Positions 9,227-19,800 are shown, counted from the stretch's first letter. The stretch: DNA of 64,000 nucleotides from Dermatophilus congolensis (GCF_900447215.1 NZ_UFYA01000001.1:1426001-1490000), one strand, 5' to 3'. Numbers and translations are program-made. The notes: generated from the sequence alone by a model not told the origin.

Positions 9227-10660
9227 ATGTCGCACAACCCCGACCTCCCCCGTAACAACGGCGACGACCAACCAGACTTCATGAAAATGCTGCAAGACAT
9301 GATGTCGTCGCAAAACAACCCCGCCTTCAATGAAGCCCTCAAAGGCATGGGAATCAACAACCTCGACCCAGCCACCATGAACATGCTCGCCGGACAACTC
9401 GGCGCATTCTTCACCTCCCCCTCCCCCGACGGCCTCGACACAACCATGTGCACCGACATCGCCCGAAAAACCGCCGCCGCCAACGGCGACGCAGTCGTCC
9501 CCACCCCAGCAATCCAAGCCGTCGAAAACGCCGTCCGCCTCGCCTCCCTGTGGATCGACAGCGCAACCCGCTTCGACTCCCAACCCACCACCATCAGCGC
9601 CTGGTCCCGCGCCGAATGGATCGAAGCCACCATCGATACCTGGTCCAACCTCACGCGACCCCTGGCTAAAGGCGTCACCGACGCCATCTCCTCGGCCTTC
9701 ACCACCCAACTCGAACAATTCACCGACGGCGACATCCCACCCGTCCCCGGCATGCCCGCACTACCCAATGGCATGGACATGCGCAGCATGATCAACCAAA
9801 TGCGCCCCATGCTCGAACGCGTCTCCGGCAGCATCTTCTCCGCCCAATTCGGACAAGCCATCGGCACCCTCGCCGGCGACGTCACCTCCGGAACCGAAGT
9901 CGGACTCCCCCTAGTCAACAACGGACACGTCGCCCTCCTACCCGCCAACATCGGCGCATTCGGAGAAGGCCTCGAAATCGACTCCAACGAAGTACTCATC
10001 TACCTCGCCACCCGCGAAGTAGCCCGCACCCGACTATTCGCCGACGTCCCCTGGCTCGGCCCCCAACTCATCCTCGCCGTCCAGGAATACGCACGCGACA
10101 TCACCATCGACACCGAACGCATCCAACGCACCGTCGAACAGTTCAACCCCACCTCCATGGACCCCAACGACATGAACGCCATGCAGGAAGCCCTCGCCGG
10201 CGAACTGTTCTCACCCCACCCCAGCCCCAGCCAACAAGCAGCCCTCAGACGCCTAGAAACCCTCCTAGCCCTCGTCGAGGGATGGGTCGACATCGTCACC
10301 GCCAACGCCACTAGCAACCACCTCCCCCACAGCGACGCACTCGGTGAAGCCGTCCGCCGCCGCCGCGCCACCGGAGGCCCGGCCGAAGACCTCTTCGGCA
10401 AACTCGTCGGACTCGAACTACGCCCCCGCCGCATGCGCGACGCCGCCAACCTCTTCGCCGCACTCGAAAACCGCGGCGGCACCGACCTACGCGACAACGC
10501 CTGGCGCGACCCCGAATCAGCCCCCACCGCCACCGACCTGGACGACATCATGGGCTACGTCGCACGCGTAACCGAAAACAACAAAGACGACATCGACCGC
10601 GCCCTCGAAGACCTCCTATCCCAAAACAACAACGACAACGACAACGACAACGACAAATAA
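9227..10660 (+). CDS. Zinc-metalloprotease-like protein (DUF2342/TIGR03624 type)
   Basis: A 477-residue protein of the actinobacterial family annotated as zinc-dependent metalloprotease or putative hydrolase (Rv3195 type). Landmarks are SGTEVGLPL, LLPANIGAFGEGL, then IYLATREVARTRLF followed by VPWLGPQL. In relatives I recall, the latter reads REAAHxRLF; here the position of that His is Arg, so catalytic competence is doubtful. The C-terminus ends in an Asn/Asp repeat encoded by a run of GACAAC units. The ATG at 9227 has AGGAG 6 nt upstream. It is followed after 31 nt by the YwiC-like gene and is probably co-transcribed with it. Confidence 0.8.
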   Translation: MSHNPDLPRNNGDDQPDFMKMLQDMMSSQNNPAFNEALKGMGINNLDPATMNMLAGQLGAFFTSPSPDGLDTTMCTDIARKTAAANGDAVVPTPAIQAVENAVRLASLWIDSATRFDSQPTTISAWSRAEWIEATIDTWSNLTRPLAKGVTDAISSAFTTQLEQFTDGDIPPVPGMPALPNGMDMRSMINQMRPMLERVSGSIFSAQFGQAIGTLAGDVTSGTEVGLPLVNNGHVALLPANIGAFGEGLEIDSNEVLIYLATREVARTRLFADVPWLGPQLILAVQEYARDITIDTERIQRTVEQFNPTSMDPNDMNAMQEALAGELFSPHPSPSQQAALRRLETLLALVEGWVDIVTANATSNHLPHSDALGEAVRRRRATGGPAEDLFGKLVGLELRPRRMRDAANLFAALENRGGTDLRDNAWRDPESAPTATDLDDIMGYVARVTENNKDDIDRALEDLLSQNNNDNDNDNDK

Positions 10661-10691
10661 CCCACACACAAGGACACCACCAGGAGGAACA

Positions 10692-11525
10692 GTGAGCACG
10701 GCACGCGCCCACACCCCCAAGCGCCCCCGCCGTCGCTCCACCGCCTGGATCCCACGCCAACACGGCGCCTGGGCCATCCTCACCGTCCCCATCACCGTCG
10801 GCGTCATCCGCTCCCACGGCCACCCCACCCAACTACCCCTCATCGCCTTCTGCTTCACCGCCTACCTCACATACAACGCCTTCTCCACCTGGACCACCTC
10901 ACGCCACAACCCCCGCCACCTACCACCACTACTCACATACACCACCCTGGCCACCACCCTGGCCCTCACCACCCTGATCACCCGACCCGACCTAGCCCAC
11001 TACACCATCCTCTTCATCCCTCTCACCGCCATCACCACCTGGTGCACCCTGAACCACCACGAACAATGGCTCCTCAACGACATCACCACCATCACCACCG
11101 CCTGCCTCTTCGGGTACATCGTCTACATGGCCGGATTTACCCCCACCGGCACCATCGGCGTCGGCCGCGCCAAAATGGCCACCGCCACCATCCTGCTCAT
11201 CGCCTACTTCACCGGTACCGCCCTCTACATCAAAACCATCATCCGCGAACGCACCTCCCGACCCCACCACATCGCCTCCATCACCTACCACGCCACCTGC
11301 ACCACCCTCCTAGCCACCGCACTCCTCCTAGGCCCCACCGGCATCGACATCCTCAGACTCCCCGGCCTCACCTCCCGCGGAACCCTCACCGCCACCATCA
11401 TCTTCCTCCTCCTCACCATCCGCGCCGCCGCCCTGGCCGGACATAAAATCCGCCCAGCCCACGCAGGCCTAGGCGAACTCGCCGCCAGCGCCCTCCTCAC
11501 CATCACCACCACCGTCCTCTGGTAA
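10692..11525 (+). CDS. YwiC-like family membrane protein
   Basis: A 277-residue polytopic membrane protein. The motif PRQHGAWAIL near residue 21 is the hallmark of the YwiC-like family; about eight hydrophobic segments follow. Biochemical function is unknown. The GTG start at 10692 has a perfect AGGAGG about 6 nt upstream. The neighbours place it in the conserved zinc-metalloprotease/ThiF-like/uvrD2 block, without revealing its job. Confidence 0.8.
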   Translation: MSTARAHTPKRPRRRSTAWIPRQHGAWAILTVPITVGVIRSHGHPTQLPLIAFCFTAYLTYNAFSTWTTSRHNPRHLPPLLTYTTLATTLALTTLITRPDLAHYTILFIPLTAITTWCTLNHHEQWLLNDITTITTACLFGYIVYMAGFTPTGTIGVGRAKMATATILLIAYFTGTALYIKTIIRERTSRPHHIASITYHATCTTLLATALLLGPTGIDILRLPGLTSRGTLTATIIFLLLTIRAAALAGHKIRPAHAGLGELAASALLTITTTVLW

Positions 11526-11636
11526 CCGCCCACCCCACTCATCCACAACCCCACCCTCCGTGTGAACAACACCCCCCAACCCCCGCCACACCGGCACAGT
11601 CAAAACAACACACCCCACCACACACGGAGAAACCCC

Positions 11637-12434
11637 ATGAACCATCCACGCCTAGCCCCCACCGTCCGCGTCCTCGACCGCGGACCAGGCTGCCTCCACA
11701 TCGGACACAGCCCCTCCCACGGCATCGTCATCGACGGGCTCGACCCCACCGAAATCCACTACCTCCGCGCCCTCGAAACAGACAGCAACACCACCCTCAC
11801 CCAACGCGACATCCCCACCCGTGCACCCCAACTCAACCAACTCCTCACCGACGCCAACCTCACCCACAGCACCAACACCACCCCCCTAAACATCTGCGTC
11901 ACCGGACACAACGACCTCGCCACCGGCCTACGCACCACCCTGCACAACAACGGCCACCACCTCATCAGCGAACCCCACCCCGAACGCCCCCACCCCCACA
12001 TCGACCTAGCCATCCTCACCGACATCGGCGGCGTCCCCTACATCGACGCCCACCACTGGAACAAAGCCAACATCCCCCACCTACCCGTCACCCTCGACGG
12101 CTGCACCATCACCATCGGCCCCTGGATCACCCCCGAAGGCCCCTGCCTACACTGCATCGACCTCACCCGCAGCGACGAAGACCCCGCCTGGCCACACCTA
12201 CTAGCCCAAACCAGCGGCCGACACACCTGGGACACCACCGACCACTGCGGCAACCAAACCGCCCGCACCGCCCTAGCCATATGGCTCACCACCACCGCAA
12301 TCCAACGCCTCGCCACCGACCCAACCACCCTCACCCGCGAAAACCACACCAGCCTGACCTGGAATCTCCTCGACGCCAGCGCCTCCCACACCACCTGGAA
12401 CATCCACCCCCACTGCCCCACCCACACCCCCTAA
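11637..12434 (+). CDS. ThiF/TOMM-leader-binding-like protein (E1-like fold, reduced)
   Basis: A 265-residue protein. The C-terminal half carries GPCLHCIDLTRSDEDPAWP, a signature of an actinobacterial family usually annotated as ThiF-family adenylyltransferase or TOMM precursor leader-peptide-binding protein, and typically found next to uvrD2. The N-terminal half resembles a small leader-binding/PqqD-like module. I cannot see a clear ATP-binding GxGxxG loop or an adenylation Arg, so it is probably not an active E1 enzyme. The ATG at 11637 has CGGAGA 8 nt upstream. Its last 4 nt overlap the uvrD2 stop, tail to tail. Substrate unknown; no TOMM precursor or cyclodehydratase gene is nearby. Confidence 0.6.
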   Translation: MNHPRLAPTVRVLDRGPGCLHIGHSPSHGIVIDGLDPTEIHYLRALETDSNTTLTQRDIPTRAPQLNQLLTDANLTHSTNTTPLNICVTGHNDLATGLRTTLHNNGHHLISEPHPERPHPHIDLAILTDIGGVPYIDAHHWNKANIPHLPVTLDGCTITIGPWITPEGPCLHCIDLTRSDEDPAWPHLLAQTSGRHTWDTTDHCGNQTARTALAIWLTTTAIQRLATDPTTLTRENHTSLTWNLLDASASHTTWNIHPHCPTHTP

Positions 12435-14554
12435 CCCTCACCACCAACCACCTCCTGCGGATCAGCACCCCCCAACACCGCCAACACCCCATCGGCATAC
12501 ATCGACAACTTCCGCGCCCCCACACCCGAGACACCAGCCAACTCACCACGATCACACGGCTCACGCTCGGCAATCGCCATCAACGTCGCATCCGTAAAAA
12601 CCACATACGCCGGCACACTCCCAGCCGCAGCCACCAACGACCGCCACTGCTGCAGCCGCTCAAACAACCCCTCGTCATACGACGCAGGACACCCCTGACA
12701 CCGACGCAACTTCCGCTCCGCCGGACTCACCAACAACTCACCACACACACGACACACCGCAGGCCGCTTCGGCTCCCGCTCCACCACCCCACCAACACCA
12801 CCAACAACCGGCACCACCCCACCAGCCCCCTCCAACACACCACCCACACCCTCAAAAAACCGACTCAACCGCCGCGAACCACGCCCACCCGCATGCCGCG
12901 ACGCCGCCCACGAAACCATCAACCCCCGCCGCGCACGCGTAACCCCCACATACGCCAAACGCCGCTCCTCCTCCACAGCCTCCTGCCCCTCAGCCATCGC
13001 AATCGGCAAAAACCCCTCACTAGCCCCCACCAAAAACACGTACTCCCACTCCAACCCCTTCGTCGCATGCAACGTCGCCAACGTCACCCCATCCACACTC
13101 GGCGCATGCGAAGCATGCATCCGCTCCTCAATCTCCCCTACCAAATCACGCAACCGCGCCCCCGGACTCACCGCAACCACACCCCGCGCCAACTCCACCA
13201 ACGCCGCCAACGACTCCCACTCATCCCGCCGAGCACCACGCCCCGACGGAGCCACCGGAGACCACCCCACCCCACCCAACACATCCACCACCACATCCGG
13301 CAACGCCTTCGAACCATCATCCGAACGCGCCTGACCACGCAACAACACCACCGCCCGCACCACCTCAGGCCGCGACCAAAACCGCTCACCCCCACGCACC
13401 AAATACGCAACCCCCACCCCATCCAACGCCCGCTCAAACGCCTCCGACTGACTATTCGTCCGAAACAAAATCGCAATATCCCGCGCCGCAACGCCCCGGC
13501 CCAACAACCCCACCACACGCTCAGCAACCCCCACCGCCTCAGCCTCATCATCAGCAAAACACTCCACCCGCGGCACCACCCCAGACTCCCCCACAGCCCG
13601 CAACCGAATCGGACTACGCAACACCCCCCGCTGCCCCTCCAACATCACATTCGCCAAATTCACCACCTGCGGACTCGACCGATAATTCCGCTCCAACCGC
13701 ACCACCCGAGCACCCTCAAAACGACGCCCAAACCCCAACAAATGCTCCGCACTAGCCCCCGTAAACGAATAAATAGTCTGCGCAGGATCCCCCACCACAC
13801 ACACATCAGAACGATCCCCCACCCACAAATCCAACAAACGCTGCTGAACCACATTCACATCCTGATACTCATCCACCACAAAATGCTGATACTGCTCCCG
13901 CACCTCCCGCACAACCTGCGGATACTCCAACAACAACCCCACCATCAACAACAAAACATCCTCAAAATCCACCACCCGCCGAGCAGCCTTCACCTGCTCA
14001 TACTCCTCAATCACCCGCGCCATCATCACCCGATCCACCCCCGGAGCCACCCGCCCCACCCGCTCAGCCACCGACACATACGTCTCAGCCGTCAACATCC
14101 CCACCTTCGACCACTCAATCTCCGCAGCCAAATCACGCACCACCGCACGATCCGAAGGCAACTTCAACCGCCGCGCCACCTCAGCCACTAACGACGCCTT
14201 ATGCGGCAACACATCCGGCAACGCACCCCCCACCGCACGCGGCCAAAAATAATGCAACTGCCGCAACGCCGCCGCATGAAACGTCCTCGCCTGCACCCCC
14301 GAAACACCCAACCCCCGCAACCGCTGACGCAACTCCCCCGCAGCCCGCGCAGTAAACGTCACCGCCAACAACCGCTGCGGCACCACCGCCCCCGACAACA
14401 CCCCATACGCAATCCGATGCGTAATCGCCCGCGTCTTACCCGTCCCCGCACCAGCCAACACACACATCGGCCCCAACGGATTCGCAGCCACCTCCCGCTG
14501 CGCCTCATCCAAACCACGCAACACCCCCTCAGCATCACCAGAAAACAACTCCAC
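12431..14554 (-). CDS. uvrD2: ATP-dependent DNA helicase UvrD2
   Basis: A 707-residue superfamily 1A helicase that unwinds DNA 3'-5'. Motifs in order: Q-motif region, Walker A AGAGTGKT (about residue 36), the UvrD-type DEYQDVN, GDPAQTIYSFTGA, LERNYRSS, LHATKGLEWEYVF and motif VI YVGVTRARRGL. The C-terminus has the UvrD2-specific tetracysteine module (CRVCGELL and CQGCPASYDEGLF) followed by an HRDC-like domain (AGVSGVGARKL), as in mycobacterial UvrD2. The GTG start at 14554 has GAGGGG upstream and follows nudC by 12 nt, so the two are one operon. Its codons end mostly in G or T, the opposite of adnA on the same strand. Confidence 0.93.
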   Translation of the reverse strand: MELFSGDAEGVLRGLDEAQREVAANPLGPMCVLAGAGTGKTRAITHRIAYGVLSGAVVPQRLLAVTFTARAAGELRQRLRGLGVSGVQARTFHAAALRQLHYFWPRAVGGALPDVLPHKASLVAEVARRLKLPSDRAVVRDLAAEIEWSKVGMLTAETYVSVAERVGRVAPGVDRVMMARVIEEYEQVKAARRVVDFEDVLLLMVGLLLEYPQVVREVREQYQHFVVDEYQDVNVVQQRLLDLWVGDRSDVCVVGDPAQTIYSFTGASAEHLLGFGRRFEGARVVRLERNYRSSPQVVNLANVMLEGQRGVLRSPIRLRAVGESGVVPRVECFADDEAEAVGVAERVVGLLGRGVAARDIAILFRTNSQSEAFERALDGVGVAYLVRGGERFWSRPEVVRAVVLLRGQARSDDGSKALPDVVVDVLGGVGWSPVAPSGRGARRDEWESLAALVELARGVVAVSPGARLRDLVGEIEERMHASHAPSVDGVTLATLHATKGLEWEYVFLVGASEGFLPIAMAEGQEAVEEERRLAYVGVTRARRGLMVSWAASRHAGGRGSRRLSRFFEGVGGVLEGAGGVVPVVGGVGGVVEREPKRPAVCRVCGELLVSPAERKLRRCQGCPASYDEGLFERLQQWRSLVAAAGSVPAYVVFTDATLMAIAEREPCDRGELAGVSGVGARKLSMYADGVLAVLGGADPQEVVGGEG

Positions 14555-14566
14555 AACACCAACCCC

Positions 14567-15511
14567 TCACACCGAAACCTCACCAACACCAACCAGCGGA
14601 CCACCGTACCAACGCTCAATCAACCGACGCGCAATCGACAACCGCCCCGGCAACTGAACCTCCCCAGACCCCACCGCAACCCGCAACTCCTCACGCGAAT
14701 ACCACTGCGCCTGCACAATCTCCGCGGCATCCAAACACAACCCCACCCCCACCGCCTTGGCCTCAAAACCCAACATCAACGACCCCGGAAACGGCCATGG
14801 CTGATCCGCCACAAACACCACATCCCGCACCTGCACACCCACCTCCTCAGCAACCTCACGCACCACCGCATCACTAGCCCCCTCCCCCGCATCCACAAAC
14901 CCAGCCAACAACGAACGACGCCCCACCTCCCACCCCACATTCCTCGCCAACAACAACCTCCCCCGAACATCCGTCACCGCCACAATCACCGCCGGATCCG
15001 TCCGCGGAAAAAACTCCACCCCCTCCACCAAACACACCCGCACCCACCCCGCAGAAACCACCCGAGTCGGCGCCCCGCACCGACAACAAAAACCAGACCT
15101 CTCATGCCAATTCACCAACGCCACCGCCGTCAACAACACATCCCGCTCCACCTCACCCACCAACTCCCCCGCCTCCCGAATCCCCAACCACGACACCCCA
15201 CCACCAACCAACACACCCGACCCCCCACACACCGCAACCACAGCCACACCAGCCACCCTGCCCAAAAACAACACACCACGCCCCTCATCCCCAACCACCG
15301 GCGAACGAAACACCAACCCCACACCACCGCCAACACCCCGCACCACCGGCACACACCCATCAACCACCTCCAACACCCTCGTCCCCGCATCACCCAACAC
15401 CTCCCCCACCAACCCCGGCACACCCCGCTCACCCACACACCTATCCACACCACCAGGCCCCAACCCACTCACACCACAAACCTCAACCACACAAACCACC
15501 TCCACAAACAC
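14567..15511 (-). CDS. nudC: NADH pyrophosphatase / RNA NAD-decapping hydrolase NudC
   Basis: NUDIX hydrolase that splits NAD(H) or 5'-NAD caps of RNA. The NUDIX box runs from GFVDAGEGAS to REVAEEVGV and fits GX5EX7REUXEEXGU. The NudC-specific QPWPFPGSLMLGF follows about 25 residues later, and FPRTDPAVI precedes it. Only half of the zinc site is present (one CxxC before APT, a single Cys where the second pair should be), as in mycobacterial NudC. The start is uncertain: the frame is open to a TTG at 15562 and several GTG codons (for example 15511) are possible. The N-terminus is unusually Val/Gly-rich, a by-product of the strand-biased codon composition. Confidence 0.85.
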   Translation of the reverse strand: MFVEVVCVVEVCGVSGLGPGGVDRCVGERGVPGLVGEVLGDAGTRVLEVVDGCVPVVRGVGGGVGLVFRSPVVGDEGRGVLFLGRVAGVAVVAVCGGSGVLVGGGVSWLGIREAGELVGEVERDVLLTAVALVNWHERSGFCCRCGAPTRVVSAGWVRVCLVEGVEFFPRTDPAVIVAVTDVRGRLLLARNVGWEVGRRSLLAGFVDAGEGASDAVVREVAEEVGVQVRDVVFVADQPWPFPGSLMLGFEAKAVGVGLCLDAAEIVQAQWYSREELRVAVGSGEVQLPGRLSIARRLIERWYGGPLVGVGEVSV

Positions 15512-15621
15512 CCCACCACACCAACAACACCAAAACCCTACGACCACCAACCACCCAACCAACTCCCCTCAGCCACAAGACACTCCGAAACTCCACCCCC
15601 ACCCCAACCACCCAACGCCGC

Positions 15622-15627
15622 TACGGT
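15622..15627 (+). promoter_or_regulatory. Leaderless-type -10 hexamer of the phosphotransferase gene
   Basis: TACGGT is followed by six bases and the GTG start at 15634, so the transcript would begin on the start codon. Confidence 0.45.
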
Positions 15628-15633
15628 GGGAAC

Positions 15634-16833
15634 GTGATCAACCCAGCACTCACACTGGCCGCACTCGCAGACGCAGCCCTCCCCGACGCACGACCCACAC
15701 GAGTCGAACACGTCACCGAACACCCGGGTGATCACTACAGCCTCGCCTTCATCGAAGACAACACCCAACGCCGCTGGGCCATCCGACTACCCACCGACCC
15801 CGTCGCCGCCGCCCTCCAAGACCAATCACTCCCCCTCCTAGAAGCCCTCCGCCACCACCTCCCCTACGCCACACCCCACCCCCACGGCTTCGCCTCCCTA
15901 CGCGACGGCCGCCGCGCCATGCTCTACCCACTCATCCCAGGCCGCACCATCAAATTCGACCTCCTACCCCCCGGCCCCGGACTAGCAACCGCCCTCGGAC
16001 AAGCAATCGCCACCATCCACAACCTCAACCCCACCCTCTACGACACCGCAGGCCTACCCACCTACGACGCCACCGACCTACACCGCCGCCGCATCTGCGA
16101 CATCGACCTCGGCGCATCCACCGGCCTCGTCCCCACCGGACTACTCAACCGCTGGGAACCCCTCCTAGAAGACATCGCCCTCTGGCGCTTCCCCACCCGC
16201 CCCACCCACGGCCACCTCGAAGCCGACCACATCCTCATCGACTTCAACGACCCCCACGACGCCTCCACCGGACACATCGTCGCCATCACCAGCTGGGACA
16301 ACGCCACCATCGGCGACCCAGCCACCGACCTAGCCACCGTCTTGACCCACACCAACCGCCGCGCAGCCGAAGCCATCTTCACCGCCTACACCACCACCCT
16401 GACCGAACCCCCAGACCCATCCATCCGACGACGCGCCACCCTCCTCAGCGAACTACGCCTGCTCGGAAAACTCCTCACCGCAAAACGCCTCAACAACCAC
16501 CACGCCCTCACCCACGCAACCCAAGCACTCACCCACCTCAACGAACAGGTCGGCAACCAACCCATCCCCCACGAACCCTTCAACCCCACCCCCACCCCAC
16601 CCACACCCCACACCCCCATCACCGACCTCTACTCCGCCGGCACACCCACCACCGACATCGCCTTCCACACCGAAAACACACCCACCCCCTCCGCCGAAGA
16701 ACGCGCCTACACCACCAAAACCACCCCCCACCGCACCACCCAACGCCACCCCAAAGACACAACCCGCCCCGGCGGCGGCACCCAAAGCGCCGCCAACCGC
16801 TCCCACAACACACTCACCAACACCACCCCCTAA
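15634..16833 (+). CDS. Phosphotransferase of the aminoglycoside/macrolide kinase fold
   Basis: A 399-residue protein. Residues 1-290 have the APH-type kinase fold: a GHLEADHILIDF catalytic loop (Asp replaced by Glu-Ala-Asp compared with the usual HGDLHPGN) and VAITSWDNATIGDPATDLATV, matching the metal-binding Asp segment. The last 110 residues (from about 16510) form a low-complexity Pro/Thr/His tail, probably disordered. Such phosphotransferases are regularly found beside uvrD2/nudC in actinobacteria; a housekeeping small-molecule or protein substrate is more likely than drug resistance. The GTG start is supported by the TACGGT hexamer 6 nt upstream. It is convergent with adnB. Confidence 0.75.
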   Translation: MINPALTLAALADAALPDARPTRVEHVTEHPGDHYSLAFIEDNTQRRWAIRLPTDPVAAALQDQSLPLLEALRHHLPYATPHPHGFASLRDGRRAMLYPLIPGRTIKFDLLPPGPGLATALGQAIATIHNLNPTLYDTAGLPTYDATDLHRRRICDIDLGASTGLVPTGLLNRWEPLLEDIALWRFPTRPTHGHLEADHILIDFNDPHDASTGHIVAITSWDNATIGDPATDLATVLTHTNRRAAEAIFTAYTTTLTEPPDPSIRRRATLLSELRLLGKLLTAKRLNNHHALTHATQALTHLNEQVGNQPIPHEPFNPTPTPPTPHTPITDLYSAGTPTTDIAFHTENTPTPSAEERAYTTKTTPHRTTQRHPKDTTRPGGGTQSAANRSHNTLTNTTP

Positions 16834-16839
16834 ACCCCA

Positions 16840-19800
16840 TCACCCCCGACCACCACCCAAACCAGCAACCCACGCCGACAACTCCTCCCGCGAAGGCATC
16901 ACAGGACGCAACGTCACCCCATCAGCCGCATAGAAAAACGCCGCCCCCACCTCCTGCACATCCACCCCACGCAACTGCGCATACGCCAACCGATACAACG
17001 CCAACTGCATACTCCTAGACTCAACCTGCGCCGCACTCGGAGCCCGCCCCGTCTTCCAATCCACAACCTCAAAACCACCCCCCGGCCGCGCAAACACCGC
17101 ATCAATCCGCCCCCGAACCGGCAAACCATCAATCACCGTCTCCACCGAAAACTCCACCTCCAACGGCTGCCGATCAGCCCACTCCGACGCCAAAAAATTC
17201 TCCTTCCACCGCTGCACATCACCCATCTCACAATCAACCCACTCCTGATCACCAACACCCCCCTCAGAGACACAGTCCAACAACGGCACCTGCGACCGAT
17301 ACCGCGCCTCCACCCACGCATGAAACTGCGCCCCCGCACGAGCAGCAACCGCAGGCGGACGCGGCATAGGACGCCGCAAATCAACAGCAAACCCCTCCGG
17401 ATCCACCCGCAAACGCACAAGATCAGTACCCGTCACATGATCAGGTAAAACCGCCACCTGCTCACGCACCCCATCCCTGCCGGCCAACCACTCAGCCACC
17501 AAAACATCCATCTCAACCGACAAATCATCCACCCCATCAACTACCCCGCCACCACTCATCGCCGAACGCACCGCCTCCATCTCAACAGAACGCGACACCG
17601 GAGCAGACACAGGCCACACAACCTGCTCATCAAACACCGTCGGGTTTTCCGCCCCCTCCGGCGGCATATCAACCCACTCCTCAACAACAGCCCCCGGCGC
17701 AACCTCACTCAAAAACCGACTCGTCACCCGCGGGCTCTTATGCCCCTCCCACACCGCCGTTGAGACAAGCAACGCCTCCACCGCACGGGTATAGGCGACA
17801 TATGCCAACCTTCTTTCCTCACGCATCGCATGTATCCCCCAGCGAGCGCGAAATCAGACAACGCATCCTGCGCACCTTGCGAATCAACTCCACGCAAATC
17901 CATCTGCGGCAACCCATTGGCATCCCCCCGCAAGGGGTAGGGAATCGCACCAAGATCACTCATCCACGCTGAATCTTTCGGGGGCTGCACCTGCCATTGA
18001 TCACCAACAAACGAAACCCGTGCCGGATTCGGATAACTAGGAAACCCGCCCTCCACAAGACCAGGAACCGCCACCACATCCCATTCCAGCCCTTTACTGG
18101 CATGCACAGTCAACACATTGACAGCTCCCATAGGTGCTGGCGCAGGCATATCAAGCCCTCGTTCCTGATCAGCGGCAGCCTCCAAGTACGACAAGAGAGC
18201 ATGCGGCGTTGCTGTGGCAGAACCAGCGGCAAAACCGGCGACTACTTCAGCGAACGCATCTAGCTGAGCACGCGCCGATTCTGGAGTAGCACCAGGACGC
18301 GACAACAGCTCCACTTCCAGGCCAAGCACTCGCTCAGCAGTCATCACCATTTCTGGGAGAGATTGAGACGAGGCCTCCCGCACCTGGCTCAGCGCACGTG
18401 CTAGCCACTCCAGACGAGCACGAGCTGTCAAGGTCAATTCACGGCCGTGGTTGTCTTTCCATCCTCGTTCTGGAAGATCTTCGACAGCTTCGATCAGCCC
18501 TGAGGGCTCCAGGCGAGTGTCGATACCTTCTGGGATGTCGTTTTTTGTTTCTGTATCTGTTTCTGCGGCGGGTGCCTCCTGGTTACCTACGGTTTCCTGC
18601 ATAAGACGGTCTCGGTGTCGTGCCCAGGCAGCTAATACGTCGAGGTCGCGTACCCCGAGTCGGCATACCGGTCCGGCAAGAAGTCGCATGAATTTGTCAG
18701 ATCGCGATGAGTCAGTCGCGGAGGCGATCAGCGCTACGAGGTCGGTGATTTCGGGGACCATGAGTAGCCCTCCTAGTCCCACTACCTCTACCGGAAGTCC
18801 TTCTTTGCGGAGTGCATCGATGATGAGGGGGAATTGTGCTCGGCGGCGGCATAGCACCGCGGCGGTACGCCCTGATCGGGGTGGTTCGCTCCCGGGGTGT
18901 GGTTGTGCGGTGTCCCACCAGTGGCGGGCAATCCATTGGGCGGTGCCGGTGGCTTCTTCTTCGGCGGTGGCCCAACGTCCTGTGTGGATGCGGCCTGGTC
19001 CTGCTGCTGGTCTGGGGCGGAGTTTGTGTACCTGGACGGTGCTGTGTTGGGTGAGTTCAGCGGCGACGGTGTTGGCTGCGGCGAGGATGGCTTGGTCGTT
19101 TCGCCAGCTGATGGATAGGGGCAGGGTGGGTGCGGGGGTAGTTGTTCCTTGTGCGTGGGTGCCGAAGAGGACGGGGAATCGGGTGAGGGTGGTTGCGCTT
19201 GCTCCGCGCCATCCGTAAATGGATTGGTGGGGGTCGCCTACGGCGACGACGGGGATGGGTGGGGGGTGTTCTTCGCTGGAGCGGGCGAAGAGAGCTTCGA
19301 GCAGGCGCATTTGGGCTTCGGAGGTGTCTTGGAATTCGTCGAGGAGGACGATGTTGAAGCGGCGTCGTTCGGTGGCGGCGACTGCGGGGAAGTTGATGGC
19401 CAGTTGGGCTGCGAGTTGGACTTGGTCGGCGAAGTCGATGACGGAGTGTTCGCGTTTTCGGCGGACGTAGTCGGCCAGGATGGGCAGGAGTTGTTGTTGT
19501 GCGGCGCAGTGTGCGCGCAGTTTTCGTATAGAGGTGGGCAAGCTGCGTTTTTTGGGGGCGAGTTCGATGCTGTCGAGGTCGCTGATGGTGGCGGTGAGGA
19601 AGGTGTCGAGGTCGTGGGGGGTGCGGAGGTGTTCGGCGAGTTGGCCTGATAGGGAGAGGATTGTTGCGGTGACGGTGGCGGGGCTGGCTTCGACGGCGTC
19701 CATGGGGCCGGTGTATTCGGTGACGCAGGAGTCTGCGAGTTGCCAGGCGAGGGCTTCGGTGAGCAGTCCTGCGTCGGGTTCGACGCCTAGGCGTAGTCCG

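Noticed and set aside
12281-15637. Very long open frames on the + strand opposite uvrD2 and nudC (His/Pro/Arg-rich)
   Set aside because: They are the antisense of clear helicase and NUDIX genes. The C/A-rich strand rarely forms stop codons, so long spurious frames are expected here.
17836-17840. Phase variation through the adnB G-run
   Set aside because: Five bases is too short for efficient slipped-strand switching; mutation, sequencing error or ribosomal slippage is more likely.
3500-18400. Horizontal transfer as the cause of the unusual base composition
   Set aside because: The genes are conserved core genes in conserved order, composition changes within genes, and strand asymmetry rather than G+C content is altered.
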